Positions 47,801 through 57,250 of a stretch of 64,000 nucleotides of DNA are shown here, piece after piece. The notes beneath the pieces were generated by a model. It saw only the letters and a list, made by a program, of their open reading frames with translations, did not search any database and had not been told where the DNA came from. Location: positions 196,092,935 through 196,156,934 of the forward strand of contig CP136061.1 of the NCBI GenBank assembly GCA_032622095.1. Reading direction: 5' to 3'. Both the position numbers and the translations under genes were made by a program. The number at the start of each line of letters is the position of its first letter. The first letter of the stretch is position 1. This stretch comes from Siphonodentalium dalli (taxonomy: Eukaryota; Mollusca; Scaphopoda; Gadilida; Siphonodentaliidae).

Positions 47801-50800
47801 TGCTCATTTGTATTGCTCATTTGCTCATTTGTTTGCTCATTTGCTCATTTTTATTGCTCATTTGCTCATTTTTATTGCTCATTTGCTCATTTTTTTGCTC
47901 ATTTGCTCATTTTTTTGCTCATTTGCTCATTTGTATTGCTCATTTGCTCATTTTTATTGCTCATTTGCTCATTTTTTTGCTCATTTGCTCATTTGTTTGC
48001 TCATTTGCTCATTTTTATTGCTCATTTGCTCATTTTTTTGCTCATTTTTTTGCTCATTTGCTCATTTTTGTGCTCATTTGCTCATTTTCTTGCTCATTTT
48101 TATTGCTCATTTGCTCATTTTCTTGCTCATTTGCTCATTTTTATTGCTCATTTGCTCATTTTCTTGCTCATTTGCTCATTTTCTTGCTCATTTGCTCATT
48201 TTCTTGCTCATTTGCTCATTTTTTTGCTCATTTGCTCATTTTTATTGCTCATTTGCTCATTTTCTTGCTCATTTGCTCATTTTCTTGCTCATTTGCTCAT
48301 TTTTTTGCTCATTTGCTCATTTTTTTGCTCATTTGCTCATTGATTGGTGCATACTCAAGAGTCATAGACCTAACATCCAATGTACGTTAATGGTGTCATA
48401 GCGTGGGTACATAGAAGACTGTATAACACTATGCCTATGTCCGTATCTGTTGTCACACCGTGAGTGGATTGTCCGCCTTTAATGATGTCATAGCGTGTGT
48501 ACATGCAAGACAGTATAATACTATGATTATGTCTGTAGCTGTTGTTGGTAAGATGTGAAATATAAATTTCAAGGTTCAATTCATTCGTGTAGTAATTTCG
48601 TATATGTTCAACGCTCTTCATTCGTGCGCTTGTATTGTTAACATTCATTCATAATGAGTGTCCCTTTAGATCGATAAATAAGTTAAAGGTCATTACATTC
48701 CACAGTCAAATCTATTGGTGATCGAATTTGATAACTATTTTATTGGAACAACTAAGAGTATTATTTACGTGAGATCAATGAGTCCAATTATTATAAATAA
48801 TACATTGCAGGCATCGGTGGATACCCGATTGCCACATTTAGTGATCACGTGATAAACTGATAAAATGTCCAAGTGACGTACTATATGTATGCATTCTGAT
48901 CCGCTGTCGTTATTCATTCCATAACGTAATGCCTCAGGCCAGTCGAAAATTGGTTGCTCGTCATCTTCATTATATTGAAATTTTGGAAGTTTTGGAAACT
49001 TTGGAAGTTTTTGAAATTTTTGGAGTTTTGGAAATTTTGTAAGTTTTGGAAATTTTTGAAATTTTGGAAGTTTTTGAAATTTTGGAAGTTTTGGAAATTT
49101 TGGAAATTTTGGAAGTTTTTGAAATTTTGGAAATATTTGAAAGTTTTTGAAATTTTGGAAGTTTTTGAAATTTTGGAAGTTTTGGGTTTTGAAAATTTTG
49201 TTTGGGAATATTTTAGTACAAACAATTTAGACCCAAAAAATCTATTTTTAGATGTGGGGGGGTCTCCCCCATACTACTTCTGTTTTTACAAGTCCGTATA
49301 TACGACTCCACATTCATGTACAGTACAAATCAGTCAGAAGTGTATGGCATATATTGAGAGCGCGAACGTCAAACATCACACTAGTGTGGAAACCTGTATA
49401 TATAAGATATTCTGAGAATTCAATATTAATGGAATTGTCTGATGGGAATCATATAGCTGTCACTCCCATCCAATTATACGATTGTATTAAGAGCGAAATA
49501 TCGCATTAATATCACAAACGGCGCGCTTAATACAATCGTAAAATTGGATGGGAGTGACAGGTATATACTTCCCATCAGACAATTCCATTAATATAGACTA
49601 CTGAGAAACTACGATGGTAATTTACAGACTTACAGTAAAGTGATAAAAATCTGAGTTGCCGCATTCCTTATTTTTTTTTTACCCGTGTATGACTATAATG
49701 ACTAACCACAGATAGTATATATTCTATGTTTCAATAATGGGGTTAACAACGCTCGATGATTGCATGGTTCATAGCTTTCGACCAGAGGCCTTCTTTGGTG
49801 CAACAAATGAAGTTCCGATAACATATTACCAGGTTAGCAGATGAACTATTAATGTCAATCGGAGGCCACAACCCCCACAGCCATGCAGGGGCCTATACTA
49901 TAGAATACAATTATTGTAATATCAGCGTTAATTTGTGATTTACTAATTTTGTAATACATAGTTTGTGTTATATAGTATTCGACTGTATTTCTATCAGTGT
50001 ATTTCTTTCATTGTAGATTGAAACTCAACATATGCCCAAAACTCTTTATATGCAAAATACATTGACATGTATGACTTATATGATCTTTTTGTGGCGAACC
50101 ATCTATATACCGGGATTCACTTGACCGGAAAATCTTTGCATTTGGTGGAGAAAAAGGGGGCCTGAAAGTTTCATCTTTTCATGTTTTCATAGTACTCGAA
50201 CGCTACAGCTTTGTAATATGTAAACAATCGCAATAAGGAATGATAAAGTACTGGCTAAGCGGGTTCTATAGTACAGCAATAATACCATTTTTGTGAAAAT
50301 TCATTATTAGATTACAACTGCACAGGCTACATTATTGATTTTTCACGACGATTATCCGTGCGGAAAATGGTGAGTGCGATTAGCTGGGTACATGTTCTTT
50401 GTAATGCGGTCACGGAATCTCAATTGTTAACCCATTGAGATGGTTTACGCTCAATGGATTTGAAAGGAGATAGCCATGTCAACGGCCTAGATTTTAATTA
50501 TGAATGGAATTAAAGAGTTACAGTTGTCGGGCTTGGGCTCAAAACGTATATATATATAAACGATCTTTGTGCGAAGGTACACGGATACGCGGTGAATCGG
50601 GGGTGGTGGTATTTCGTGTTGAAACAGTTACTGATAATTTCAGGCTAAGTTGCGTTAAGAATCAGTGGATCCCAAATATTTACCATGACATTATGTAACA
50701 TGTGCTCAAGAAGTTTGCGTTCACCTTGTGGTCTAAACAATTTAGTTTGACCAATAGTGCCGCACATAAGAATGTTCCATGAGTGAATTTTTAGATAAAA

Positions 50801-52478
50801 ATCGGGGTCCCCCGATCCTTAACGTACCAATGTAGTAGTGCGTGTTGGTTATAACCAAATGTCATACGTTTACCTAAATTCAGCCGCTTAGTTGGGTATA
50901 AATGGAAGGTACTGAGAATTAGGTATATAGTTTAAGTAGATGGTGCATACACATATATATGTTTTAAAATCGAGGTTGGGTGTCCCCGGAGACCCGGAGA
51001 CGAGGGAGTGTTGGTCCACATTGGAATTTCCAAATGAACACCCATCCTTTACACAGGTCGAAAATACCAAGTCCGAGAACAGCCATCGCACCCCCATCAT
51101 GGGTTGAATTTTTCCAGCTGCATGTTACCTCAAACTTTTCAAGTATTAAGGTCTAGATGTTCCCACTAATATTTCAGCCTGACAAAGCTAGCTAGACAAA
51201 TTAGGTTCCATCCTTGGTAATATTGCTATATAAAGTTGATGTGGCCATTTGAACGGCAACCGATGTGTGTGTTTGCCGACCTTTTTCGACAAACCGTTAA
51301 TAAACATGTAACATAAAACATCTGAAAATGGTAAGTATTCCACGCGATACTGAAAAAATTACTTTTCATCGTGCGCAATTGTGGTCAAAATAACCCAAGT
51401 ATCGGAAACTAGTCACACATAATGTACCTTTATTCATCAACTAAATCACTCACCAACTGACACAAATAGGCATTGCCATATCATTCGCTTATATCATTAG
51501 AGTAATTTCCCTTGACAAAATCACAAATGTTTAGATGTGCGTTCAACGAACGGTGGTCGATAGTACTCGATTTGCCGTCTTTTTGTGATTTACAAGAAAT
51601 CGCGTTCGCTGTTAGATTACAGTGGTCCATAGTACTCGACACCTTCTGTACGGCTCAAATAAGCCTGCTATTACAAAAATTGTATTCTATAGTATAGGCC
51701 CCAGGAGTGAACGACAGTCGAACCATTAGACCATGCCATGAATCTCTACTCTGGCTAACGCCCGTAGAGATCGTATTCCACCAGTACAAAACCCTGGAAC
51801 TTTTTGAAGTTTTGACAGGGACCCTTATAAAGTCGAAAAATAACGAGGCGAATATATTTCTTAGTTGTTGTCTATTTCTTAATAATGCACTTCAATGTAA
51901 GTGAATGTCCATGTTGAAAATTGCATGTTTTCTCTGACTTGTGTGAGCCGATCGCGCAATAAACACCGAATAAATTACCCAAGATAAATTCCATAACTTG
52001 TAAGCGACGCAAAGCAATACGCATTCCCCGCGTTATTTTTGCGACTTTATGGGGTTTTCTGTCAAAAACTTCAAAAAGTTCCCAGGTTTTGTACTGGTGG
52101 GATATGATCTCTACGAGCGTTAATAAGAGTAGATCTACCGAACCATGTTCAAATCATTTTTGTTTATTATTATGACAAAATATTTCTACTGGATATATAC
52201 AGCAAGATAATAATTCGACGGGGTAAAATAGATATAGCTTTCTAAAGCAAGATAATAACTTGCTAAATTAAATTTTTTTATTGGCACTAAACATCTATCG
52301 CATCATTGTGCTATACGATGGCATGCACGGTGTATGATTTGAAGGCCATTATAGCGGCCCAAACTCCAACATGACAACATGGTTTTCTTACTGTACCTGC
52401 TGATCCATGAGTATTGCCGATACACGCAATATACCACAAAGTTACTGCTGTCACCCATGAATAACGATGGTGCTCCAT
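35700..52478 (-). CDS. CUB-like type I membrane protein with PPPY tail (five exons, 268 aa)
   Basis: The spliced CDS is 82+278+136+195+116 = 807 nt, with all junction phases consistent and no internal stop. Residues 1-27 form a signal peptide (SWVTAVTLWYIACIG core). Residues 28-166 form an extracellular domain with six Cys (36, 79, 92, 103, 125, 133) and beta-rich CTITFRS, YLTFQL and YNFEISI segments, like a diverged CUB domain. It has one N-glycosylation site (N126-D-S). The membrane helix spans about 176-197, then CLCC (199-202, possible palmitoylation) and a Lys/Asn-rich patch. The Pro-rich tail ends PPPPYSER; PPPY is a class I WW-domain ligand of the NEDD4 type. A receptor or endocytic adaptor role is inferred, and no named family was recognised. 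The mini-Polinton lies in intron 1; TTAA elements lie in introns 1-3. Confidence 0.75.
36951..37145 (-). CDS. Exon 4 of CUB-like gene: membrane helix
   Basis: 195 nt, phase 1 on both sides, so it could be skipped or shuffled without a frameshift. The acceptor is TTTTTATCCTTGCAG, the donor CATCTG|GTAAGA. Encodes GIIDNVLFPIG, the hydrophobic helix, KCLCCDKTKK and a basic segment ending TTQPS. Confidence 0.8.
37264..37412. mobile_element. CAGTAATGCTC-type palindrome in intron 3
   Basis: The left end TACAGTATAGTGCTCTAAGT is disturbed; the right end is TTACTTAGAGCATTACCGTA. Lies about 120 bp upstream (in gene sense) of the membrane exon. Confidence 0.75.
37413..38138. other. Intronic, GACGGAC-tailed worn repeat
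   Basis: Two diverged internal repeats (GGCCGTAACTCGTGTAAAA at 37470 and GGGCCGTAACCCATGTAAAA at 37672) end in a GGACAGACGG tract near 37800-37855. No coding signal. Confidence 0.5.
38139..38666. mobile_element. TTAA-flanked palindrome, AAAGATACGGGCGGCG family, in intron 3
   Basis: TTAAAGATACGGGCGGCGTT at the left and AACGCCGCCCGTGTCTTTAA at the right. The arms include CCGCCATAAACAGAAAGAAT and its complement. Family members are at 5873, 20978 (split) and 62952. Confidence 0.8.
39144..39279 (-). CDS. Exon 3 of CUB-like gene: second half of ectodomain
   Basis: The acceptor is TACTCTCTTGCAG, the donor AAACG|GTGAGA. Encodes residues 121-166 (AKFTCNDSPHDICSTG, YLTFQLNKPS, YNFEISITEGTN), with the last Cys pair and the only NXS sequon. 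Confidence 0.8.
40533..40827. mobile_element. TTAA-flanked GGTACACAATC element in intron 2
   Basis: TTAAAGGTACACAATCGATG to TTCGGATTGTGTATCTTTAA. A poly-A run sits near 40567-40600. Confidence 0.75.
41505..41650. repeat. Hairpin, CAATATTCACCTCGGCCTACG family
   Basis: AGTTATCGCATTGTTTCTTG and TCAATATTCACCTCGGCC pair with GGCCTTGGCGAATATTGA and GAAACAATGCGATAACTG. A compact palindrome in intron 2. Confidence 0.75.
42420..42980 (-). repeat. About 175-bp tandem repeat with GACGGACGG tail
   Basis: Three and a half copies of a unit containing GAACTCATTCTAGGTAATGG, GTGACGTCGTCCATTTGC and AACAAAGTCCAATAACTCC. Terminates in GGGACGGACGGACGGACTGA near 42970. Intronic. Confidence 0.75.
43091..43368 (-). 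CDS. Exon 2 of CUB-like gene: first half of ectodomain
   Basis: The acceptor is TTTGCTATTCTAG, the donor TATAGG|GTGAGT (phase 0). Codes residues 28 (split)-120 with four cysteines: HFGHCSKHE, KTCTITFRS, TLCAEFKEYS and TDCGINAKV. Confidence 0.8.
43423..43770. mobile_element. TTAA-flanked GGTACTCAATCCGA-family element in intron 1
   Basis: TTAAAGATGCATAATCCGAA to AATCGGATTGAGTATCTTTA then A. Ends only 17 bp before the target duplication of the mini-Polinton. Confidence 0.75.
43788..43793 (+). repeat. Left target-site duplication TCTGTT
   Basis: An exact 6-bp match to 49279-49284, immediately outside the AG terminus. Confidence 0.9.
43794..45015 (+). repeat. Left terminal inverted repeat of mini-Polinton
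   Basis: Outer part: CTTCCAAAATTTC-type minirepeat (43884-43948). Middle: unique segment 43950-44576. Inner: GAGCAAATGAGCAA minisatellite (44577-44923). The homology with the right arm stops at TCAAGATCTCAACG (45015). Confidence 0.85.
44577..44923 (+). repeat. AATGAGCAAATGAGCAAGAA minisatellite, left arm
   Basis: About 17 units of 19-21 bp, built from (A)ATGAGCAA with spacers GAAA, AAAA or TAAAA. All minus-strand frames stay open because the unit has no stops. Confidence 0.9.
45280..45390 (-). pseudogene. Fragment of the zinc-finger ORF C-terminus
   Basis: Encodes SYERLIE, IMKKMVKLPKHGYNNE, matching the 46228-46803 protein (SYRRLIE, IMKKMVKLTKHGYNNE) but lacking the intervening YQYRLKTSPIHN region. 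Flanked by an (AAC)n tract and GCCGCCG at 45399-45428. Confidence 0.7.
46228..46803 (-). CDS. C2H2 zinc-finger protein of the mini-Polinton (191 aa)
   Basis: Starts MHGCHLCGIIL. One classical finger C4-X2-C7-X12-H20-X4-H25 occupies the N-terminus. An acidic Asp/Glu/Ser-rich stretch (about residues 35-65, e.g. DSDEDERGTISDSED) follows, then a Lys/Arg-rich C-terminal half with LKSYRRLIEYQY and IMKKMVKLTKHGYNNE. A TTATAAGAG motif lies 28-37 bp upstream of the ATG. A DNA- or RNA-binding regulator of the element is plausible; no homologous family was recognised. It may be entire, since both ends lie within unique sequence and it is the longest non-repeat ORF of the element. Confidence 0.6.
   Translation of the reverse strand: MHGCHLCGIILSTNYNLQRHKQIKHGVMSETKTTLFGEDTDDLESDEAVLDSDEDERGTISDSEDYNVVGSRTVFGLKKAARCVNEMDTFKSMMKRVTNDAKGEESMSGDESMSGKEATIDTEFALFLKSYRRLIEYQYRLKTSPIHNMIMKKMVKLTKHGYNNEWAADEAMRKFKKLLEINLTVEDSDND
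46992..47315 (-). CDS. Small basic protein of the mini-Polinton (107 aa)
   Basis: The N-terminal region reads YIPADIETWRKHFRDMINGK, then RYFIDRTK and an acidic patch SDSEEDV. A helix-like AIEMAKAEVAANK segment follows, and a basic tail NNKKKMKRKVSYD that may act as a nuclear-localisation or nucleic-acid-binding segment. A TATA-like TTTTTATAAGAGGCG lies about 60-75 bp upstream. Short basic conserved proteins of unknown or virion-associated role occur in Polintons; assigning this one is inference. The stop is 8 bp before another short frame (46742-46984) that I do not trust. Confidence 0.55.
   Translation of the reverse strand: MSMTYIPADIETWRKHFRDMINGKLRPDNEGRYFIDRTKNSDSEEDVLKPHINVVTPIAQAIEMAKAEVAANKLTNTRKVSKQTNKRVLAGGLSNNKKKMKRKVSYD
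47500..47585 (-). pseudogene. Second fragment of the zinc-finger ORF
   Basis: Encodes FLKSYERLIEYQHRM then KTSPIHNMIMKK, matching residues of the 46228-46803 protein, and is joined upstream to (AAC)n as is the 45280 fragment. Confidence 0.7.
47547..47689. repeat. Palindrome around GCCGCCGGCGGCGG at the right TIR border
   Basis: GGTATTCTATTAATCGTTCG and TTGAGAAAGAGGAACAACAA are inverted to end exactly at 47689, one base before the right TIR. The centre is CCGCCGCCGGCGGCGGCG with (AAC)n/(GTT)n arms. Looks like a fold-back repair junction. Confidence 0.8.
47690..49278 (-). repeat. Right terminal inverted repeat of mini-Polinton
   Basis: Same order as the left arm, inverted: TTGCTCATTTGCTCATTT minisatellite 47777-48345 (about 28 units), unique segment 48346-48974, GGAAGTTTTTGAAATTTT minirepeat 48975-49190 (about three times the left-arm length), terminus. 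Longer than the left arm (1589 versus 1222 bp) mainly through repeat copy number. Confidence 0.85.
49279..49284 (+). repeat. Right target-site duplication TCTGTT
   Basis: Follows CCATACTACT directly and matches 43788-43793. Confidence 0.9.
49424..49595. repeat. Foldback, AATTGTCTGATGGGAA arms
   Basis: ATTAATGGAATTGTCTGATG and CACTCCCATCCAATTATACG at the left are inverted at the right, around GAGCGAAATATCGC. Intron 1 of the CUB-like gene. Confidence 0.75.
49596..51743. other. Intron 1, no feature recognised
   Basis: A GAGGCCTTCTTTGGTGCAAC motif at about 49786 also occurs at 61800. Otherwise unique sequence without exon support. Confidence 0.45.
51744..52135. mobile_element. Foldback element, CCACCAGTACAAAACC family (copy 3)
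   Basis: Left CTCTACTCTGGCTAACGCCC, CACCAGTACAAAACC and TTTTGAAGTTTTGACAGGGA; right TTTTGTACTGGTGGGATATG and CTACGAGCGTTAATAAGAGT. Ends 260 bp from exon 1 of the CUB-like gene. Confidence 0.7.
52397..52478 (-). CDS. Exon 1 of CUB-like gene: signal peptide
   Basis: ATG at 52478 begins MEHHRYSWVTAVTLWYIACI, followed by GNTHGSA, a typical signal peptide ending near a small-residue cleavage site. Donor GCAG|GTACAG keeps phase 1 and fits exon 2. A competing GTAAGA 5 nt further would break the frame. The acceptor-like TCATATTCTATTCCAG 8 bp upstream of the ATG suggests a 5'-UTR intron. Confidence 0.65.
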
Positions 52479-52708
52479 TCTGACGCCTGGAATAGAATAT
52501 GACAAAATAGATGTGATAGTCCGCAGAACTTTGTGAATGGGGTATATGTATATGGTTCGATAACACGTGATGTACCCGAATTATGTAAATGATAATATGG
52601 AAATGTACTCGATCTTCGTTTTAAATATCATAGACGAACATAGACTGAATATTTGCCCCTCATAGATGCATACTACAAGCATCGCTTTCTTTGTGCGTTT
52701 CAGATTTG

Positions 52709-52742
52709 GCTGACAACAACAACAACAACAACAACAACAACA
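52709..52742 (+). repeat. (AAC)n microsatellite
   Basis: About eleven GACAAC/AAC trinucleotides upstream of the CUB-like gene start. Confidence 0.9.
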
Positions 52743-53039
52743 CCATGGTAGTTCTAGCTTGTATCTATTCCGCCAACCATGTAGTATAAGACAAGTGGAG
52801 ATTTAATAAATCAACTGGACACATACATTAATTATGGCATATCTCGCACCAACAATAATGTATTTATTTACTCACGAGCGGAGAGTGGTTGTTCATCCTG
52901 GTGTTCTCATGATTGTGCTCCCTGTGGATAGAAGAAAATATAATTGAGAAACTAACGCGAGGATCGCACCGAGTATCCTGTGCAGATATGAAAAAGGACA
53001 CAAATAAGCGAGAATATATACTGCATGGGTCGCGGCCGT

Positions 53040-53245
53040 ATTGGATTCATCCAGCTCCGTTCCGTGTTTTTGGAGATTCTTCCAGTCCCGGTTCCGTGGT
53101 TTTAGTGCTACTGGTCAACGTTTTGGAGTAGCAATTCCATATATGGAGCTTTTGAATTATTCATGACTTACATATATATGGAGTGCTACTCCAAAATTTC
53201 GACCTGTAGCACTCAAACCACGGAACCGGACCTGCTGGATCCAAT
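53040..53245. repeat. Foldback, TATTGGATTC...GGATCCAATA
   Basis: GTATTGGATTCATCCAGC, CCGGTTCCGTGGTTTTAGTG and TTTTGGAGTAGC pair with GCTACTCCAAAA, CACTCAAACCACGGAACCGG and GGATCCAATA around CCATATATGG. Confidence 0.75.
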
Positions 53246-56200
53246 AAGAAATGAATGTTAAAAATACAGATTTATATCATGGGTGTCTGGAAAGAAATAT
53301 AGAATTTTCTCGAGCGGATGCAATTCCTATACCAATGAACTTGATTGCAATGTATTTTCTATTTGTTAATGATTGGGGCTATGATTATTGACGAAATAAC
53401 GGACGTGTTTGAAGAAGTGCTTTTAAAGAGCGTTCCACTAACCTCCCCAGAACCCACAACATAATAGGAGAATTTGTCTTATATTTGACAAAAGTTGATC
53501 AATTGTGGTGTTGTAAGTTATTTCATACAAATCTCAATGCGTGCTATAATTATAGAGTTATCACCCTTCCGAATAACTCGGGATACTTATTTCGAAATGT
53601 AATCGTAACCTCGCGTGTCACCTGCATGTTACTGCGTTTGAATAGCAATTGCTATCTGAACGTGAATACCCGATTAGGTATCTTTCACTATCTAATCCTG
53701 TGCGTATTAGGTGTGTTGTGCCAGGTTTGAAATTCACAACTTTCTAACAATTAATTTGACAAACGATGGGGGCACCAAAGCCCCTTGTCGCTACATCCCT
53801 GATCTCAAATATGACCGATAATTATTGTATAGCGTCTTGTGGTTGACTCATATCCACATGAAGTGCTGTAATCCACAGATCACACAAGCAACAAACACCA
53901 TCAGCAGGAGAAGGATTCTATTGATTTCGTGTTGTTTAACATCGATTATTAGTGCACTTTACAAGGGATCAGATTTATATCAAAGGATGTGCGACTCGTT
54001 CGTGAGAATCACATAAAGAGGATTGGGAAGAGCCGACTTGTTGAAGCACTCAACAATTACGCATCCCAACCGAAATCTCTTTGATGACCAAACACGTATT
54101 GACCGTGGTTATATCTTTGCACGAAACATGCTATATATAATCGTAACACTCTTAAGTTGGTACGACAATAGGCTTTACACATAGTTTATTGTAAATAGGG
54201 TGAAGTGGCATATTATTGTGCTCGATATCGCCAGCATCAGCATAACTACACCATCCAACAGCATTGAGGCAGCTGTGTGCATATGGAGATCATACTATGG
54301 ATGTTATACATAAGCCACTCAGACAATTTGGTATTTTATTTTGGAGAAACTATACACATGAGATGGAAGATACCACTTCATTTGGGGTTCCCAATGTGGG
54401 ATTAATGCTATTTCTGGGCATATGTTGTAGTACTTCAGATATGAAATCATTGCCGATAGATTTTCGACACAGATATACCAGAGTCTCGCCATGGGGTTGG
54501 GGGTTGGATCAGTAGCAAGTCCTCCCATACACAAGCAAGGAAGCATAGTCGTTACACTGAATCAACGGGAAGACAGCTCTTGTAGCCACGCCCTCCATGC
54601 AATACAAACGAATCTGACTGAAGTATATTCTTTGGGAAACGTTGAAACTTATAATTACATAACTTTATCTTGATACAAAATCACCACAATACACCCTAAC
54701 TTTATATTACGCACCATGTTGATCTTGTCTCTATTATTTGTAATGATACCGATTTGAGTATACAACGATGTACATCTGTAAATAAGCCATTCTTATTTCG
54801 CTTCCAGAATAGCAACGAACATTCTATATACAACTTTTTTATGACTCCATATTCGGTCGGTTGTTATCAGAATTTTGATTACTCCTGACTATGAATATTA
54901 AAAAATCTAAATAATGTTGGATTGACATTGAATTGACATTGAATTGACATATTGCGTGGTTGCTCATTTCAGTATATTGAACGATCAGACCCATTGTGAA
55001 TGTATAATTAGCTTTACCATATGTATTTGTATGGAAGCTCCAACCGAGTCATTGCTTGTTTTACCACGTTCTGAGCATCAAAATATAGGTTATTGCATAT
55101 AACTACAATGGTATGGAATTATGAATGTCTATTTAAACTTACCCAAGACGAAGACTCGCGATATATACGTAACATCACGCAACAGGTGTGAGCCTATTAA
55201 TAATGGTATAATATTGGCCTGGATTTGTTAGGGGTTTTCTGTGTCGCTAGGTGGCACCATGTGTTGAGGACCCAACTGTGTATTGTATTACTGGTCCAGA
55301 GATTAAAACAATCGATTTAATCAGTAGTATGTATAATGCATGGAGACAGATTGACATTTGGGCCATATATCGATTGGACTTGTTTAATATTGCACAAAGC
55401 TCACAATATGATGGGTTCCGACAATTAATGACATTGCTATTGGTATTCATTAAACATGGGACACACTTTGTGTATACACACCAACCATGCTCAATTGGAT
55501 GGCCACTTCTCATATGCATGTACATGTATGACCGAAGGAAGAGTTTGTTGACATATTAATTGAACAGTATGCATGGTGGGGACGGCACCCACCCCCCCAA
55601 ATAAACCATGGCGTGTGCGCTAGAAACTATACAGATATATTTACATATAGATAGATAGCTAAATTTATTGCTCTTTTCATCGACAATATATGTGAGCAAG
55701 AACACAATGAATTAAACATACAAGGTATGCACACACGCGAAGATATCAAAATAAATGAATGTGACATGTTCCGAATATGTATATCTCAATATAATTGTCT
55801 TATTAGTTCTTTTAGGTTATCGGATGTGGTGGGGTAAGGATGGGGCTAGGGATAATAATCATACACATTATTATCACACATAGCGCAACGTAGTCATTAT
55901 ATTAGGTATGTATATTTCCTGCGTGGGCAATTTTTCGGTCGCTTTTATACAAGAAATGCAGAAGAACATAAAACTCCAGACCAAGTGTTGATATAAATCA
56001 GGTTTCATGTGGACCCTGAGCCAGGGGTTCTTGTTTTCTCTCGGGATTGTTTTGGTTTACAATTCATGATCCGGGTTTTGTAGTCGTTCGCACACTCTAT
56101 ACCTACATGCATGCTGCAGATCCGATTGCAACCTGACAATTGTTTTGATTGGCTTTATTATGTTGAGGTAGCATTGTCGTTTGCCACGGTATGAGCGTAT

Positions 56201-56699
56201 GGTATGGACGTGGCGACAGGGGTACGGTTTCTTACACCAAATGTGATCAAACGTTTCAACAGTTGGAAATGTAATGCCTGTCACAACATCAGGGGGAAAT
56301 TTCACAGCAAAAATAGGTTGCAATTACTATCAAAGTTATATTTTGCTACCAGTAGTTAGTGGGAACTCATTGTTTTTAGACCAACATATTTTCAACCTTT
56401 CAATCAAATTTGGGAAATGACCATCAGTTGGAAAATGTTCAATAGTTGGAAAGCTGGAAGTTCAAGCAAATGGAATTTCGTGAACTTGGAAGTTTGGTCT
56501 GGTTCATGAGGGCGGGGTGAAGTTGAAAATTTCATGGTGGTCACACTGACACAACGGGCTAACAACGTCCCTGTGGTATCGGCAACTTCAAGGTGCAATG
56601 GCGCCATGTCACATACCTCGAGTTACCCTGTACGCATTGGTCATAATGTATATCTACGGGGGCATGTTTGCCCCTGTCAAAATGTGGACTCAATATATA
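53246..56699. other. No gene recognised
   Basis: 3.4 kb of unique-looking AT-rich sequence. Frames up to about 100 codons (e.g. 55251-55559, overlapped antiparallel by another) have no splice or domain support. Confidence 0.4.
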
Positions 56700-56741
56700 C
56701 CCAAAGTACTATAGTGTAACTCTAATACTATAGTACTTTGG
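56700..56741. repeat. Small perfect-arm hairpin
   Basis: CCAAAGTACTATAGTGTAAC faces AATACTATAGTACTTTGG across a short loop. Confidence 0.7.
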
Positions 56742-57250
56742 ATATTGAGGCCAAATTTGGTCAGGGACATGTGGTCTCTTTGTGTAGACATCAGTGTTAT
56801 ATATAGTACTAATATCAGGCGGATCGGGGCAGATATAAGAAAGTAAGAGGGCAAACATATAAGGTGATGGGGTAGTTACATGGTTCGCATATAAATAACA
56901 ACACGGATGACTTTGACTTGACACATATTTTATTTGTCCAATAATATAAAAGGGATTGGGGCACACGTGTTGTCAACTTATGAAGGCCCTAGCTCTCTCT
57001 CCACCAAAACCATGAAATTAAGCATGTAAATGTTGACACAGTTGCCCATGGCCTTAAACTATATCTTTCCGAAATGTGCCCCCATGTATGTACATGGATG
57101 CAAAAATAATTTGTTCCTTTTTATAAGATACATGTTGGTTATTTCTAGACGATGACCATTCAATAATATTAACATGTTGCCTTCGAAACTACCAACCAAC
57201 CATACACGTATATATCAGGCTTATACGTTCAGTCGGTCATGTTCACGCAT

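Larger units (their letters stand above)
43794..49278. mobile_element. Mini-Polinton (Maverick-like) element, 5485 bp, non-autonomous
   Basis: Begins AGTAGTATGGGGGTCTC and ends with CCCCCATACTACT, i.e. 5'-AG and CT-3'. It has a perfect 6-bp target duplication and inverted arms above 1.2 kb containing minisatellites. Polinton/Maverick elements are defined by 6-bp duplications, AG/CT ends and long TIRs, but are usually 15-20 kb with polymerase B, integrase, ATPase, protease and capsid genes. None of those are here; only two small minus-strand ORFs and fragments of one of them remain. It is therefore a deletion derivative that would need enzymes in trans. Arm identity away from the minisatellites (a 92-codon frame translates identically in both) suggests recent insertion or arm homogenisation. 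Confidence 0.8.

Noticed and set aside
47752-48401. Three overlapping plus-strand frames of 183-212 codons
   Set aside because: The same minisatellite in the right TIR; three simultaneous open frames show this is a repeat effect.
48914-49415. Frames rich in NFQNFQ or FWKFWK
   Set aside because: Produced by the GGAAGTTTTTGAAATTTT minirepeat near the right terminus.
55247-55559. Antiparallel 102- and 92-codon frames
   Set aside because: They overlap almost fully on opposite strands without supporting features; probably chance.
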